Below, one piece after another: positions 53,182 through 62,472 of a stretch of DNA of 64,000 nt (positions are counted from its first letter, which is position 1; the number at the start of each line of letters is the position of its first letter). Source of the stretch: Lentisphaerae bacterium GWF2_49_21 (lineage in GTDB: Bacteria > Verrucomicrobiota > Lentisphaeria > Victivallales > GWF2-50-93); assembly GCA_001804805.1 (NCBI GenBank), contig MHBH01000062.1:16001-80000 (forward strand), in the 5' to 3' direction. Made by a program: the position numbers and the translations under genes. The notes below the pieces were generated by a model. That model was not told the origin of the DNA. It ran no database searches and saw only the letters and a list, made by a program, of their open reading frames with translations.

Positions 53182-56100
53182 ATGAAAATTGAATGGGAAT
53201 ACAATCTGGTAGAAAAGCCATTCTGCGAACAGCTGAAGACGATGGGCTGGGAATGGATAGAGGGCGATCCTGACCTTCCGGAATCGACAGAACGTGAAAG
53301 TTCGCGCGAAGTACTGTTGAAGGGAAGATTGAAGACGGCTCTCCGCAAGCTGAATCTCCGCGATGGAGAACCGTGGCTTGATGATGCGCGTATAGAACAG
53401 GCCATACGGGATCTTGAAAAAGCCTCCGGTCACCGGTTGATGGATATAAACCAGTCCGCCACTGATCTCCTGATCAAAGGCACTGTAGTGGACGGTCTAC
53501 CGGACTGGGATCACGGGCGTCCACAAGCTGTAAAATTCATAGAATTTGATCTTGGCGGATTAAATGAAAACGACTTCCTAGTCATCAACCAGTTCAAGGT
53601 GGAACTGACCAGCGGACAGGGCCACATCATAGCCGATGCAGTGCTGTTCGTGAACGGAATCCCGTTGGTGGTGGCTGAATTCAAGAGTCCGGGGATACTC
53701 AATCCCATGCAGGAGGCAATCAACCAGCTCCTAAGGTATTCAAACCAGAGGAAGGAGCTGTTCCCGACCGTCTATACAGAAAATGAAGGTGTGGAAAGAC
53801 TTTTCCATACGAACCAGCTTCTTGTTGCTAGCAATTTTTTCGAGGCGCGAGCCGCAACTATCGGGGCTCCTCCTGAGGCATATCTCGAATGGCCTGATAC
53901 AAGCCCTGTGCCTCTTTCTACGGTAGCAGAGGAACTTGGGATCATAAAAGCTTCTTCTGAACAGGCAGAGGCCGCAAATGAGCTTAAAGCACTTGGCCCT
54001 GAACATACTGACCGAACGGGTACGCCTATTTTCTTCCGCAAGCCCGCCGACAGACCGACCGACCTGAGAAAATCAGATGCAATGCTGCAAAGCCAGCAGC
54101 TGCTTGCCGCCGGCATGCTGCGTCCGGAGCACCTGCTTGACCTTGTCCGTAATTTCACCGTTTTTCAACAGGACGAAGGAAGGACACGGAAAGTAGTTGC
54201 CCGATACCAGCAGTTCCGAGCCGTACACAGGGCTGTATCTCGACTTACGGAAGGACGCTCCATCCCAAATGGTGCAAGTACTGATGAACGCGGGGGCATA
54301 ATCTGGCATACGCAGGGCTCCGGCAAGAGTCTCAGCATGGTTTTCCTTGTAAGGAAGATGAGGATGATGCAGGGGCTCAATGAATTCAAAATAGTCGTAG
54401 TGACCGACCGCACCGACCTTGAAGGCCAGATACGCAATACAGCAAAGCTGAGCGGTGAGGCTGTCCGTCCTACTGATGAAGATCTGAGAAGCCGTGAATC
54501 CCCTACGAAACTGACCCAGCGCATTCTTGGTGAAAAGACGCCTGATATTGTCCTGGCAATGCTTCAGAAATACCAGGAGCCTGAGCGGATAGAATCCGCT
54601 GACAAGGTTCAAATGACAATTGATGTAAAGATCAAGAAGCCTGGCAAAGACGCACCGGTGAGTGAGAAAAGAGTTACTTTCAGCGAGAGTATCCATTTCG
54701 AAGAATTCACCGAGTTGAACAGCTCAGAGAAAATTCTTATTCTTGTGGACGAAGCCCACCGTTCTCATACCCGCACGCTGCACCGCAATCTCCACAAGGC
54801 GCTGCCTAATGCGGTAGTTATCGGATTTACAGGCACTCCAATACTTAGCAGGGAGAAAAGGGAGACCCGCGATATATTTGGGGAATTCATCGACAAGTAT
54901 CTTCTCGAGGATGCGCAGATGGACGGAGCCACGGTGCCAATCCTGTATGAGGGCCGAACCGCAGATGGAACCGTAAAGGATTCAAAGAGACTCGACAGCC
55001 TTTTCGAAGACATGTTCCGGGAATACACGAAGAAAGAGCTGGAACTTATCAAGGCAAAATACGCGACCACCGGCGATGTACTTGAAGCGCCAAAGCTCAT
55101 CGAAAAGAAAGCCCGTGACATGATCCGCCATTATGTTGAAGTAGTGCTTCCTGAAGGATTCAAGGCCCAGGTTGTTGCGACCAGCCGACAGGCTGCATTC
55201 ACATATCATGAAATGCTGAACAAGGCCCTCTCTGAACTTATTCAGGCGATCAAGGATCTTCCCGGTAAAATCCTTAAGCTATCTGACGAGGAGAAGGAAA
55301 AGCTTCCACCGGAAACGCGTTTCCTTGTCCGTGCACACCAGGAACTTCCCACATTGCGTGCACTTGAAATAGCCGTCGTGTTTTCCGGAGAACATAACGA
55401 TCCTGAGGCATGGAAGAAATGGTCTGACAAGGAAAAACAGAAAGGATACATAGAGCGTTTCAAACGGAAGCTGTCCCATGAAAAGACGCACAAGACGGAT
55501 CCTCTATCGATCCTTGTTGTCAATAACATGCTGCTGACTGGTTTTGATGCGCCGGTGGAACAGGTGATTTACCTCGACCGTAAAATAGTGGCTCATGATC
55601 TTCTCCAGGCGATAGCCCGTGTAAACCGTACAAACGGCAGGAAGAAGTGCGGCTTCGTGGTGGACTACATGGGACTTGCACGCCACCTGAAAGAGGCCTT
55701 GAAGGAATATGACGGCAAGGATACAAAGGGCTCGATGACGGACATAGCTGTTGAACTCCCTAACCTAATTGACCGTAGAGCCAGGGCAGTAGCGGTGTTC
55801 AAGGACAAGGGTATAACCGATCTTCAGAAACAGGTTGAGGAATGCGTCCAGCTTTTAGGTGACTTGAAAATTCGTGCCGACTTCATAAGCAAGCTGAGGA
55901 TGTTCTATGAGACCCTGAACATAATTGAACACCGGCCTGAAGTTCCAGCAGATATCTTTCGCGACGCCAAGCTCCTTGGCTTCATCAATAAGGTGGCGGC
56001 AAACCTCTATCGCGACCCAGCCCTCAGTCTCATTGGCGTGGCTGAAAAGGTAAAGGAACTTATAAACTCGTATGTAGCAGCCCGTGGAGTGAATCCAAAG

Positions 56101-56670
56101 ATTCCGCCGACAGAAATCACTGATGCCGATTTTGACAAGATACTGAAAAAGATGGGAAGCAGCCGGGCACGGGCAACGGAGATGCAGCATGCGGCACGCT
56201 ATCATATCGTCGGGTTTACCAGCCAGAATCCCGCGTTTGCCAAGAAAATGAGTGAAAAGCTTGAAAAGATCCTGCAGGAGTTCAAGGACAACTGGGATGA
56301 ATTGGAACGTGAACTCGGAAAACTTATGGGGCAGCTACGGAAAGGAGATGGAGAGGACTTCCCGGATTTTGATCCTAAGATACAGGTGCCTTTTATAAGA
56401 CTTATACTTGAAGAAAGCAGTAAGAACTCCGTACTGAATAAAAAACAGAAGGAGACAGCCATACTGGCTACGATTGACATTGTTGAGAGGATCCGACAGG
56501 ATATCCGCAAGGTGGGGTTCTGGAAAAATCCGCCCATGAGGGAACTTTTGACAAAGATGATAGTGCGTGACCTCGACAGCAGAGGAATATGCCCTGGAAA
56601 TGGACGACAGCTAGCGCAGTTGCTCGTGGCGCTTGCAAAAGAAAATCATGAAAGCCTGGTGCGGCCATGA
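53182..56670 (+). CDS. hsdR: Type I restriction-modification restriction subunit
   Basis: A 1,162-residue HsdR. The N-terminal nuclease domain has IPLVVAEFKSPG near residue 165, the PD-(D/E)XK Glu-x-Lys. A superfamily 2 translocase follows: Walker A WHTQGSGKSLSM near 375, ILVDEAHRS near 520 and IGFTGTP near 550. A second RecA domain with IARVNRTNG lies near 815, and a helical C-terminus binds HsdM. It translocates and cuts unmodified DNA. It overlaps the metallohydrolase gene by 4 bp. Confidence 0.94.
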   Translation: MKIEWEYNLVEKPFCEQLKTMGWEWIEGDPDLPESTERESSREVLLKGRLKTALRKLNLRDGEPWLDDARIEQAIRDLEKASGHRLMDINQSATDLLIKGTVVDGLPDWDHGRPQAVKFIEFDLGGLNENDFLVINQFKVELTSGQGHIIADAVLFVNGIPLVVAEFKSPGILNPMQEAINQLLRYSNQRKELFPTVYTENEGVERLFHTNQLLVASNFFEARAATIGAPPEAYLEWPDTSPVPLSTVAEELGIIKASSEQAEAANELKALGPEHTDRTGTPIFFRKPADRPTDLRKSDAMLQSQQLLAAGMLRPEHLLDLVRNFTVFQQDEGRTRKVVARYQQFRAVHRAVSRLTEGRSIPNGASTDERGGIIWHTQGSGKSLSMVFLVRKMRMMQGLNEFKIVVVTDRTDLEGQIRNTAKLSGEAVRPTDEDLRSRESPTKLTQRILGEKTPDIVLAMLQKYQEPERIESADKVQMTIDVKIKKPGKDAPVSEKRVTFSESIHFEEFTELNSSEKILILVDEAHRSHTRTLHRNLHKALPNAVVIGFTGTPILSREKRETRDIFGEFIDKYLLEDAQMDGATVPILYEGRTADGTVKDSKRLDSLFEDMFREYTKKELELIKAKYATTGDVLEAPKLIEKKARDMIRHYVEVVLPEGFKAQVVATSRQAAFTYHEMLNKALSELIQAIKDLPGKILKLSDEEKEKLPPETRFLVRAHQELPTLRALEIAVVFSGEHNDPEAWKKWSDKEKQKGYIERFKRKLSHEKTHKTDPLSILVVNNMLLTGFDAPVEQVIYLDRKIVAHDLLQAIARVNRTNGRKKCGFVVDYMGLARHLKEALKEYDGKDTKGSMTDIAVELPNLIDRRARAVAVFKDKGITDLQKQVEECVQLLGDLKIRADFISKLRMFYETLNIIEHRPEVPADIFRDAKLLGFINKVAANLYRDPALSLIGVAEKVKELINSYVAARGVNPKIPPTEITDADFDKILKKMGSSRARATEMQHAARYHIVGFTSQNPAFAKKMSEKLEKILQEFKDNWDELERELGKLMGQLRKGDGEDFPDFDPKIQVPFIRLILEESSKNSVLNKKQKETAILATIDIVERIRQDIRKVGFWKNPPMRELLTKMIVRDLDSRGICPGNGRQLAQLLVALAKENHESLVRP

Positions 56671-57383
56671 TTGAGACTATCCTCAGCGACGGCTTGTTTT
56701 TTGAAATACGGAGGAGCGACCGCCGCAAAACCATGTGTATGACCGTAGACCGCGGAAGTGAACTTGTCGTACATGCTCCCAGAAAGACTCCTTCCGATGA
56801 ACTTGAGCAATGGATAAGGCTAAAGCTTCTATGGGTACATCATAAGCTTAATCTTAAAAATGAGATTGCCGGAACAGCCCGTGAACCTGAATATGTCAGG
56901 GGTGAATCTTTCAGCTATCTGGGGAAGCCCCATACCCTGATGATTGCAGTGCGCCAGGCGAAACCGCTTCTTTTTGACAAATCCCTTTTCCATCTCAGAG
57001 CCGACTCCCGGGATTCCGGAGCCCAGAATTTCAAAACATGGTTTACGGACATCGGGAAAAAATGGATTGCTTCACGCGTGAAGTTCCTCTCGCGTAAAGT
57101 GAGGACTTCCCCAGTTCGCATTGAAGTCCGTGACTTGGGATACCGCTGGGGATCCTGCGGGCGCAACAAGGTGATATACTTCAACTGGAAACTGATGCAG
57201 CTTCCAGTTCGCCTGATAGACTATGTGATCATACACGAGATGGTGCATCTAACCCAGCCGCACCATGGCCCTGCCTTCTGGAAAACCCTCGACAGCGTGC
57301 TGCCTGACTGGAGGGAACGCCAGGAGGAATTGAAAATGGGCGCTTCCAACATCTACTGGTGCCATGAGATAATGGCCCCTTAG
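56667..57383 (+). CDS. YgjP-like (DUF45) zinc metallohydrolase
   Basis: A 238-residue protein of the M48/DUF45 group. The zinc motif HEMVH is in VIIHEMVHLTQPHHGPAFWK, with the third His downstream, and DLGYRWGSCGRNKVIYFNW is the family's conserved segment. Members are predicted zinc peptidases commonly linked to type I restriction operons. It is coupled to hsdR by an ATGA overlap. Its substrate is unknown. Confidence 0.88.
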   Translation: MIETILSDGLFFEIRRSDRRKTMCMTVDRGSELVVHAPRKTPSDELEQWIRLKLLWVHHKLNLKNEIAGTAREPEYVRGESFSYLGKPHTLMIAVRQAKPLLFDKSLFHLRADSRDSGAQNFKTWFTDIGKKWIASRVKFLSRKVRTSPVRIEVRDLGYRWGSCGRNKVIYFNWKLMQLPVRLIDYVIIHEMVHLTQPHHGPAFWKTLDSVLPDWRERQEELKMGASNIYWCHEIMAP

Positions 57384-57409
57384 CTTTTATAAGTTTGCCA
57401 GGAGCCGAA

Positions 57410-57970
57410 ATGAAAGATTCTGACAACATCGTCGGAGTGATTCCTTTTTCAGGAGGCATGGAGATTAACTTCTACCTGACTTCCTCAAGAGGAAGTTATT
57501 TCGCGAATATCCGCCAGTTCGCCAGATCCTCCAAATACGCCGGTCCCACAAAGAAAGGGATATCCTTCAACAAGACAAGGCTCCAAAAGATTGTTGAACT
57601 GCTGGAAACACTGCCTGCGGATATAGAAAATATCGAGGCTAAAGTAATCTCCGATATCCCGCTCCATAAGGGGAAAAGCATCAGGCTCAGCATAGCATAT
57701 TTCAACGGGAAGTATGGAATCGACATCAGGGAATATTTTACCACTCCGAAGTATAATGGGCCAGGTAAATCCGGAATAAGGATCCCTTATGAATATATCA
57801 ACGAGCTGAAGGAGTATTGCAGGATTATGCTTCCGAAGCTTGATGAATGGCCTGAAGACACGCTTTTCCATGAGAATGAACCTCAAGGCGAAAATAATAT
57901 TCACCCTGAAGAAGGGGAAAAACAAGATGTGGAAGGAGTACCAGATGAATACAAGCAATTCTTCGAATGA
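57410..57970 (+). CDS. Protein with two PC4-like domains
   Basis: A 186-residue protein from ATG 57410, behind GGAG. It has two similar parts. The first runs YFANIRQFARSSKYAGPTKK and then GISFNKTRLQKIVELL; the second runs GIDIREYFTTPKYNGPGKSG and then IRIPYEYINELKEYC. Both match the beta-sheet plus helix of PC4/p15 single-strand DNA-binding domains. The tail is acidic. It may bind single-stranded DNA or RNA, perhaps as a DNA sensor for the GHKL ATPase gene that overlaps its end by 26 bp. This pairing is inferred. Confidence 0.65.
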   Translation: MKDSDNIVGVIPFSGGMEINFYLTSSRGSYFANIRQFARSSKYAGPTKKGISFNKTRLQKIVELLETLPADIENIEAKVISDIPLHKGKSIRLSIAYFNGKYGIDIREYFTTPKYNGPGKSGIRIPYEYINELKEYCRIMLPKLDEWPEDTLFHENEPQGENNIHPEEGEKQDVEGVPDEYKQFFE

Positions 57971-59474
57971 GCAGAATCCCACTTCAACGGAGGAGGAGAT
58001 TGACATAACTCCAGACATCAGCCTCATGCCGAAACTGGGTTATGCCGGATACTCGGCACCACAGGCCATAGGAGAGCTGGTGGATAATTCCATCGATGCC
58101 CGAATAGACGGCAAACTCCTCAAGATGTCAGTGTCAATTAACAAGGAATACATCTCGGTCGCAGACAACGGTTCAGGGATGAATAAGCACATGGCGTCAA
58201 AATCCTTCGTCCTTGCGTTTTCTAAAAAATCCGGACAGCTGGGCGAGTTCGGCCTTGGAATGAAAACAGCATGCCTCAGCATCGGTGATTATTTCGAAGT
58301 CACGACATCTGCTTTGGGTGAAGCCTGCAGATACAAGATCCATTTCGACCGCAAAGAATGGGACTCTTCCGGAAAAGGATGGAAAGTCCCTTTAACCAAG
58401 GAGAAGGCCACCGAGGAAGAGCATTATACCATCTTGAAGATTGAGAAGCTGAAAGTGTTTTATCCCAACCTGCACAATTTCATTCGGGAGGACCTGCAGA
58501 GGAGATATGCCCCCTTCATAAGGGCCGGACAAATCGAACTGAAGGTGAACAACAAGTTCTGCAAACCAGAGGAGTTCGATCTTATTCTTGAAACAAGGAA
58601 GGAGTTCAAAATTGAACTGGACGACTTCTGCAGTATAAGCGGCTGGTATGCGCTCCTCAGGGAAGGTTCGCAAAAGGGATTTTATGGATTCCATACCTTC
58701 AGGAGAGGAAGGATGATAACCACCTATGACAAGATAGGATTTGAGCAACATCCCACGTTGGCGAGGATAATAGGTGAAATCCATATGGATCACGTTCCAG
58801 TAACTCACAACAAGAGGGAATTTATCAAGGAGTCGTCCGAATACAGGAAAGTTGAAAAGGCGGTAAGGGAGGAAATCAAAGAGCTTGTCAGGTCGGCAAG
58901 AGGCAAGGCAACCCAAGACACAGTGACAGACCAGCTGAAGCGCGACGTCGAGCTATGGAAGGATAAAATCAGCCAGACGCTTAGCTCCGATGTCTTTAAG
59001 AATTATACTTCAAAAATACGGAATGTCGAAGCCGTGCCTGACCTGAAAGGAGCAGAGCAGGAAATTGTTGATTCTGAAAAGCGCGATCAGAATGAAAACC
59101 CCATGCCAGTTGAACCAGCTGTTCCAAAGGATGGCGAAAAGGAAAGAACCCCGCATAAGAAGCAGGAGAAACTGAAACATGTAATAAGGATCAAGGGGAA
59201 AAACATTGTGTTTGATCACTCCTTTGCTCCGCTTGGAATCAACCAACCGTGGAAGACATATATCTATGATCCTGCGAAGGGGCTGGAAATTTACACTAAC
59301 ACGGACTTTCCCGCTTATCTTGTAACAACCGACAAGGTCTTCTATGCTGTGCTCCACATCTCGGAAGCGCTGGCAGAGGTCTTTGTCCAGATAGCAAACG
59401 AGGATGCCGCACACATAGAGGATCTAAAGGAACTCATTCTGAGAAAAGCTTCGGAACTGAAGGCGCAATTATGA
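57945..59474 (+). CDS. MORC/Hsp90-like GHKL ATPase
   Basis: A 509-residue protein from ATG 57945, six nt behind AAGGAG. The GHKL domain is complete: GELVDNSIDA (E44, N48, D51), VADNGSGM (D74xGxG) and GEFGLGMKTACLSIGD. A second, S5-like domain contains FYGFHTFRRGRMITTYDKIG and HMDHVPVTHNKREF, as in MORC-type ATPases. The C-terminal half is charged and helical. It is the second GHKL ATPase of this island. Such ATPases act as ATP-gated DNA clamps; a defence role is inferred from context. Confidence 0.8.
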   Translation: MNTSNSSNEQNPTSTEEEIDITPDISLMPKLGYAGYSAPQAIGELVDNSIDARIDGKLLKMSVSINKEYISVADNGSGMNKHMASKSFVLAFSKKSGQLGEFGLGMKTACLSIGDYFEVTTSALGEACRYKIHFDRKEWDSSGKGWKVPLTKEKATEEEHYTILKIEKLKVFYPNLHNFIREDLQRRYAPFIRAGQIELKVNNKFCKPEEFDLILETRKEFKIELDDFCSISGWYALLREGSQKGFYGFHTFRRGRMITTYDKIGFEQHPTLARIIGEIHMDHVPVTHNKREFIKESSEYRKVEKAVREEIKELVRSARGKATQDTVTDQLKRDVELWKDKISQTLSSDVFKNYTSKIRNVEAVPDLKGAEQEIVDSEKRDQNENPMPVEPAVPKDGEKERTPHKKQEKLKHVIRIKGKNIVFDHSFAPLGINQPWKTYIYDPAKGLEIYTNTDFPAYLVTTDKVFYAVLHISEALAEVFVQIANEDAAHIEDLKELILRKASELKAQL

Positions 59475-59779
59475 GATTATGAAATATTTACAGAGTGAAA
59501 TTACACGAAGTTGAATTGCAGTATACGTTGCCACAGTAGGTATAAGTTTCCTCTTCTACCATCAACTCATTAACTGGTAATTAGCACAATGCACGCGGTG
59601 ATTCTATAATAGCTTTCCATCCTGCAGGAAATTCATAAAACGCAGCAATTCTCGTTTCTCTCTTAAACAGGATTCCAGCTGGAGCCGGAATCCTGCTAAA
59701 GAGTGAAACATTAAAAGACCCGGCTTGCAGCGCTCATTCCGGGCAGGTGTGCCCGAATCAGCGCTTTGCCAGACAACGG
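59475..59779. other. Intergenic with two hairpins
   Basis: No gene is visible between the convergent GHKL-ATPase and small hypothetical genes. The stretch contains the tandem hairpins at 59668-59764. Confidence 0.55.
59668..59764 (-). terminator. Tandem hairpins behind the small minus-strand gene
   Basis: The first hairpin, at 59730-59764, pairs GCGCT with AGCGC around a GGGCA/TGCCC core and a GGTG loop. The second pairs CAGGATTCC (59668-59676) with GGAATCCTG (59687-59695) and is followed on the minus strand by TTTAAGAG. The T-runs are weak, so termination is plausible rather than certain. Confidence 0.4.
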
Positions 59780-60037
59780 TCAGATATTCGGATATCTTGC
59801 CCTGACCTCTTCAAGCACGAGTCCGACTTGGTCGAAATTTATCGGGGTAAAACCTTTTTGGGTGAGCTTTTCGCAGAGGGCAAGCCATTTCTCGTGATCC
59901 CAGGAATTGTTATTTTCGCTGACGAAGGTCTCCAGTATGCCCGTCCCAGCCAGCCGCTGGATGTTTTCCTCCGCAGTGTATTCAGGAGCCTTGGAGACTT
60001 CTGCTGTACCGATCTTGGATTTTGAAGCTTTTCTCAT
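59780..60037 (-). CDS. Small hypothetical protein
   Basis: An 85-residue protein from the ATG at 60037, six nt behind AAGGGGG; an ATG two codons earlier is too close to that site. The N-terminus is basic and flexible; the rest (ENIQRLAGTGILETFVSENN, then WLALCEKLTQKGFTPINFDQ) is helical. I do not recognise it. It is divergent from the histidine-kinase gene across a 190-bp promoter region. Confidence 0.5.
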   Translation of the reverse strand: MRKASKSKIGTAEVSKAPEYTAEENIQRLAGTGILETFVSENNNSWDHEKWLALCEKLTQKGFTPINFDQVGLVLEEVRARYPNI

Positions 60038-60157
60038 TGTCATCCCCCTTATTGAATTGTTTCCATCAATAATAACGTTTTTTCAGGAAATATCCATTTT
60101 ATCCCGTGCAAAAAATGCCCGTCCTGGAAAATCAGCCTTAAAAGTTGATAAAACCTA

Positions 60158-60186
60158 TTGACAACGTATTTTGATTTTGCTATAAT
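60158..60186 (+). promoter_or_regulatory. Consensus sigma-70 promoter of the histidine-kinase gene
   Basis: A perfect TTGACA at 60158-60163 and a perfect TATAAT at 60181-60186 are separated by exactly 17 bp. Transcription would start about 35 bp before ATG 60228. This is the strongest housekeeping promoter seen in the window, and it predicts constitutive expression unless repressed. Confidence 0.85.
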
Positions 60187-60227
60187 TGGAGTGATTCGTA
60201 CCACATCTGAAAACAGGAAAGCAAACC

Positions 60228-61334
60228 ATGCCTGACAAGGATATTTCTCTTTATCTGACCGAAAACCAGAGCTATGAATTTCTGAACACCATCAACCACC
60301 GGATAATGATTGCAGACGCAGACAGGAAAATCTTTTTTGCCAACAGGGCAGCCATGGAGAATTTCGGAGGCATGGACAGCCTGGCAGGGAAAACCTGCTA
60401 CAACATAATCCACGGCTCCATCGAGCCAGCGGTACAGTGCGCAACATGCCAGATCCGCAGGGGCGGGGCGGCGGCATGCTCCCTTGCTGATGCAGGACAG
60501 CGCGGCAAAATGCCGGTCAATGTTTTTCCGCTGGGAGCGCCGGCAGGGGGCATTCTGGGCTTTCTAATAGTCATCGGCCCCTCCATCCATCCCATTGCCG
60601 CCGAAGCCGGAGGACCGGACGAAATTAAAAATCTGTATATGAGGGGATTGATCCACGACTTGAACAATTTTCTCACCTGCATCAGCCTGAATATTGAAGT
60701 GGCCTGCAACCGCTGTTCCGAGGACGAGGTACTCAGGAAGATGCTCGAAGACTGCCTCCATGCATCCCGGCAGTCAATTCATCTTGTCGGAAATCTCCTT
60801 GCCTTCAGCAGGGACGGAACAACGCAGAGGATCATCCAGAGCCGGAAGGAAGTGAACCTGGAGCATATAATTGAAGAGTCCGCCAGCCTGGTCTTCAGGA
60901 ATTCCGGGATAGAATTCTCCATGACATTCGAATTGAAGGGTAAAGGATGCGTGGGGGATGAACTGCAGCTGTGCCAGCTTTTCAACAATCTCTTCATCAA
61001 CGCCAGAGAGGCAATTTCAGACGCAAATGGCAGCGTCTCCGCCAGGATATCCGGGGAAGTCCTGTCTGCCGGCAATTCTTCCGGGCTCAATCCCGGGAAC
61101 TATGTCAGGATAGAAGTGTCCGACAACGGCGCGGGGATTCCTGCTGAAAACCTAAAGACCATCTTCAGCCCCTTCTTCACGACCAAGGAGACGGGAACCG
61201 GGCTCGGTCTTTCAATATGCTCATGGATTGTGAAAAATCATGGTGGACTGATTACTGCCAGACCAGGATCTTCATCGGGAACGGTTTTCACGGTAATGCT
61301 TCCGGTACAGCAAGAGGAAAACAACCGCTCTTAA
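60228..61334 (+). CDS. Soluble PAS-domain sensor histidine kinase
   Basis: A 368-residue kinase without membrane segments. The N-terminal PAS domain (about residues 15-120) has TCYNIIHG and CATCQIRRGG, with C57, C71 and C74 as possible redox or cofactor ligands. The phospho-accepting His is H143 in LIHDLNNFLT. The ATP-binding part has FNNLFINAREAI (N-box), SDNGAGIP (G1) and TGTGLGLSICSWI (G2). It lies next to two single-domain response regulators on the opposite strand, its probable partners. It is driven by a consensus promoter. Confidence 0.9.
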   Translation: MPDKDISLYLTENQSYEFLNTINHRIMIADADRKIFFANRAAMENFGGMDSLAGKTCYNIIHGSIEPAVQCATCQIRRGGAAACSLADAGQRGKMPVNVFPLGAPAGGILGFLIVIGPSIHPIAAEAGGPDEIKNLYMRGLIHDLNNFLTCISLNIEVACNRCSEDEVLRKMLEDCLHASRQSIHLVGNLLAFSRDGTTQRIIQSRKEVNLEHIIEESASLVFRNSGIEFSMTFELKGKGCVGDELQLCQLFNNLFINAREAISDANGSVSARISGEVLSAGNSSGLNPGNYVRIEVSDNGAGIPAENLKTIFSPFFTTKETGTGLGLSICSWIVKNHGGLITARPGSSSGTVFTVMLPVQQEENNRS

Positions 61335-61439
61335 ACCGGGTAAATCTTTGATTTTGACCAGGAGAGTGGCATGTTCTTATTAAGTGGAATGTCTTACCCA
61401 TAGTGGATATTGAATGGGGGCTTCTGGCTATGGATCTGC

Positions 61440-61823
61440 TCACTTGCCGTTGGATGATTCTTTTGGAAGTTTCTCAAGTATGCCTTTAATCTGCGCAACA
61501 TCGAACGGCTTCGGCATGAACTGCGAATAATGGACTCCGCATTTCGTAGCCCTTTCCTGCGGAACGCTTCCTGACATCGCCACTATCATTGGATTCCCGT
61601 ATTTCCGGGGATCAAGGGATATCATTTCCGCGACTTCCCATCCAATGCCGTCGTTCAGGTTATGGTCGAGGAATATCAGATCGAACTTGTTTTCAGTGCA
61701 CAGGTAAGAAGCCTCCGCAAGAGAGGACGTTTCAGTTATAAGGAACTCTCCCTTCCGCCTAATGATGGCGGAAATCAGCGTCCTGACTCCTGGATCATCA
61801 TCTGCCACAAGAACTTTGCGCAT
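61440..61823 (-). CDS. Single-domain response regulator 1
   Basis: A 127-residue receiver domain without an output domain. It shows the acidic pocket VADDDPG (D8-D10), the phosphorylated D53 in LIFLDHNLNDG, the Ser/Thr switch in VAMSGS, and the Lys in FMPKPFD. It is closely related to the regulator encoded 160 bp upstream, probably by duplication. Without an output domain it must act by protein contact, or as a phosphate relay for the nearby kinase. Confidence 0.9.
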   Translation of the reverse strand: MRKVLVADDDPGVRTLISAIIRRKGEFLITETSSLAEASYLCTENKFDLIFLDHNLNDGIGWEVAEMISLDPRKYGNPMIVAMSGSVPQERATKCGVHYSQFMPKPFDVAQIKGILEKLPKESSNGK

Positions 61824-61849
61824 GCCCCACCCGCGGTTACTTCATCAGT

Positions 61850-61877
61850 AAAAAAATCCCTGCCATCTATGGCAGGG
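61850..61877 (-). terminator. Rho-independent terminator behind response regulator 2
   Basis: CCCTGCCAT (61858-61866) pairs perfectly with ATGGCAGGG (61869-61877). On the minus strand the stem is followed by ATTTTTTTAC. It lies between the two response-regulator genes, so they are mostly transcribed separately. Confidence 0.8.
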
Positions 61878-61984
61878 GCTTCGGTACTCTACACGGAATT
61901 CCAGAAGATCCAAGGGAATTTGCAAATGAGCGGCAGGCTGCTGAAAACTGGATGCCGGACATGGAGAGGCTCAGATATTCCGTT

Positions 61985-62368
61985 TCAACTGCGGGCGGAT
62001 GATTCTTTCGAAAGATTTTCCAGTATTTCATCAACCTGGGCAATCTCGAACGGCTTCGGGATGAACTGTGAATAGTATTTGCTGCACTTGTCGTCCTTGC
62101 CGGGAATGACACTGCCGGACATGGCGATTATCATGGAAGTGCCATATTTCTGCGGATCAAGGAATATCATTTCCGCAATCTCCCATCCGACGCCGTCTCT
62201 CAGCCTATGGTCGAGGAATATCAGGTCATACCTGTTCGCCGCGCAGAGTGAAGCCGCATCCTTGACAGACGAGGCCTCGGTCACATGGAAGCCCTCCTTC
62301 CTGCTGATAATATTGGTCAGCAGCACCCTTATCCCCGGAGCGTCATCGACTATGAGAATCTTTTTCAT
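61985..62368 (-). CDS. Single-domain response regulator 2
   Basis: A 127-residue receiver domain from ATG 62368, preceded by AGGAAAACAGG; a longer frame to 62416 is less likely. D8/D9 in LIVDDAPG, D53 in LIFLDHRLRDG, AMSGS and FIPKPFE are the receiver motifs. It is a paralogue of regulator 1, with the same length and no output domain. A terminator follows it. Confidence 0.9.
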   Translation of the reverse strand: MKKILIVDDAPGIRVLLTNIISRKEGFHVTEASSVKDAASLCAANRYDLIFLDHRLRDGVGWEIAEMIFLDPQKYGTSMIIAMSGSVIPGKDDKCSKYYSQFIPKPFEIAQVDEILENLSKESSARS

Positions 62369-62472
62369 CCTGTTTTCCTCTTTTGATCGACCGTAGTAGC
62401 AATATTCTGGACACACGCCTTCAAGTTTCCTGTATAATAGTCATATATTAAGGAAAACCTACCGAGGCCCTC

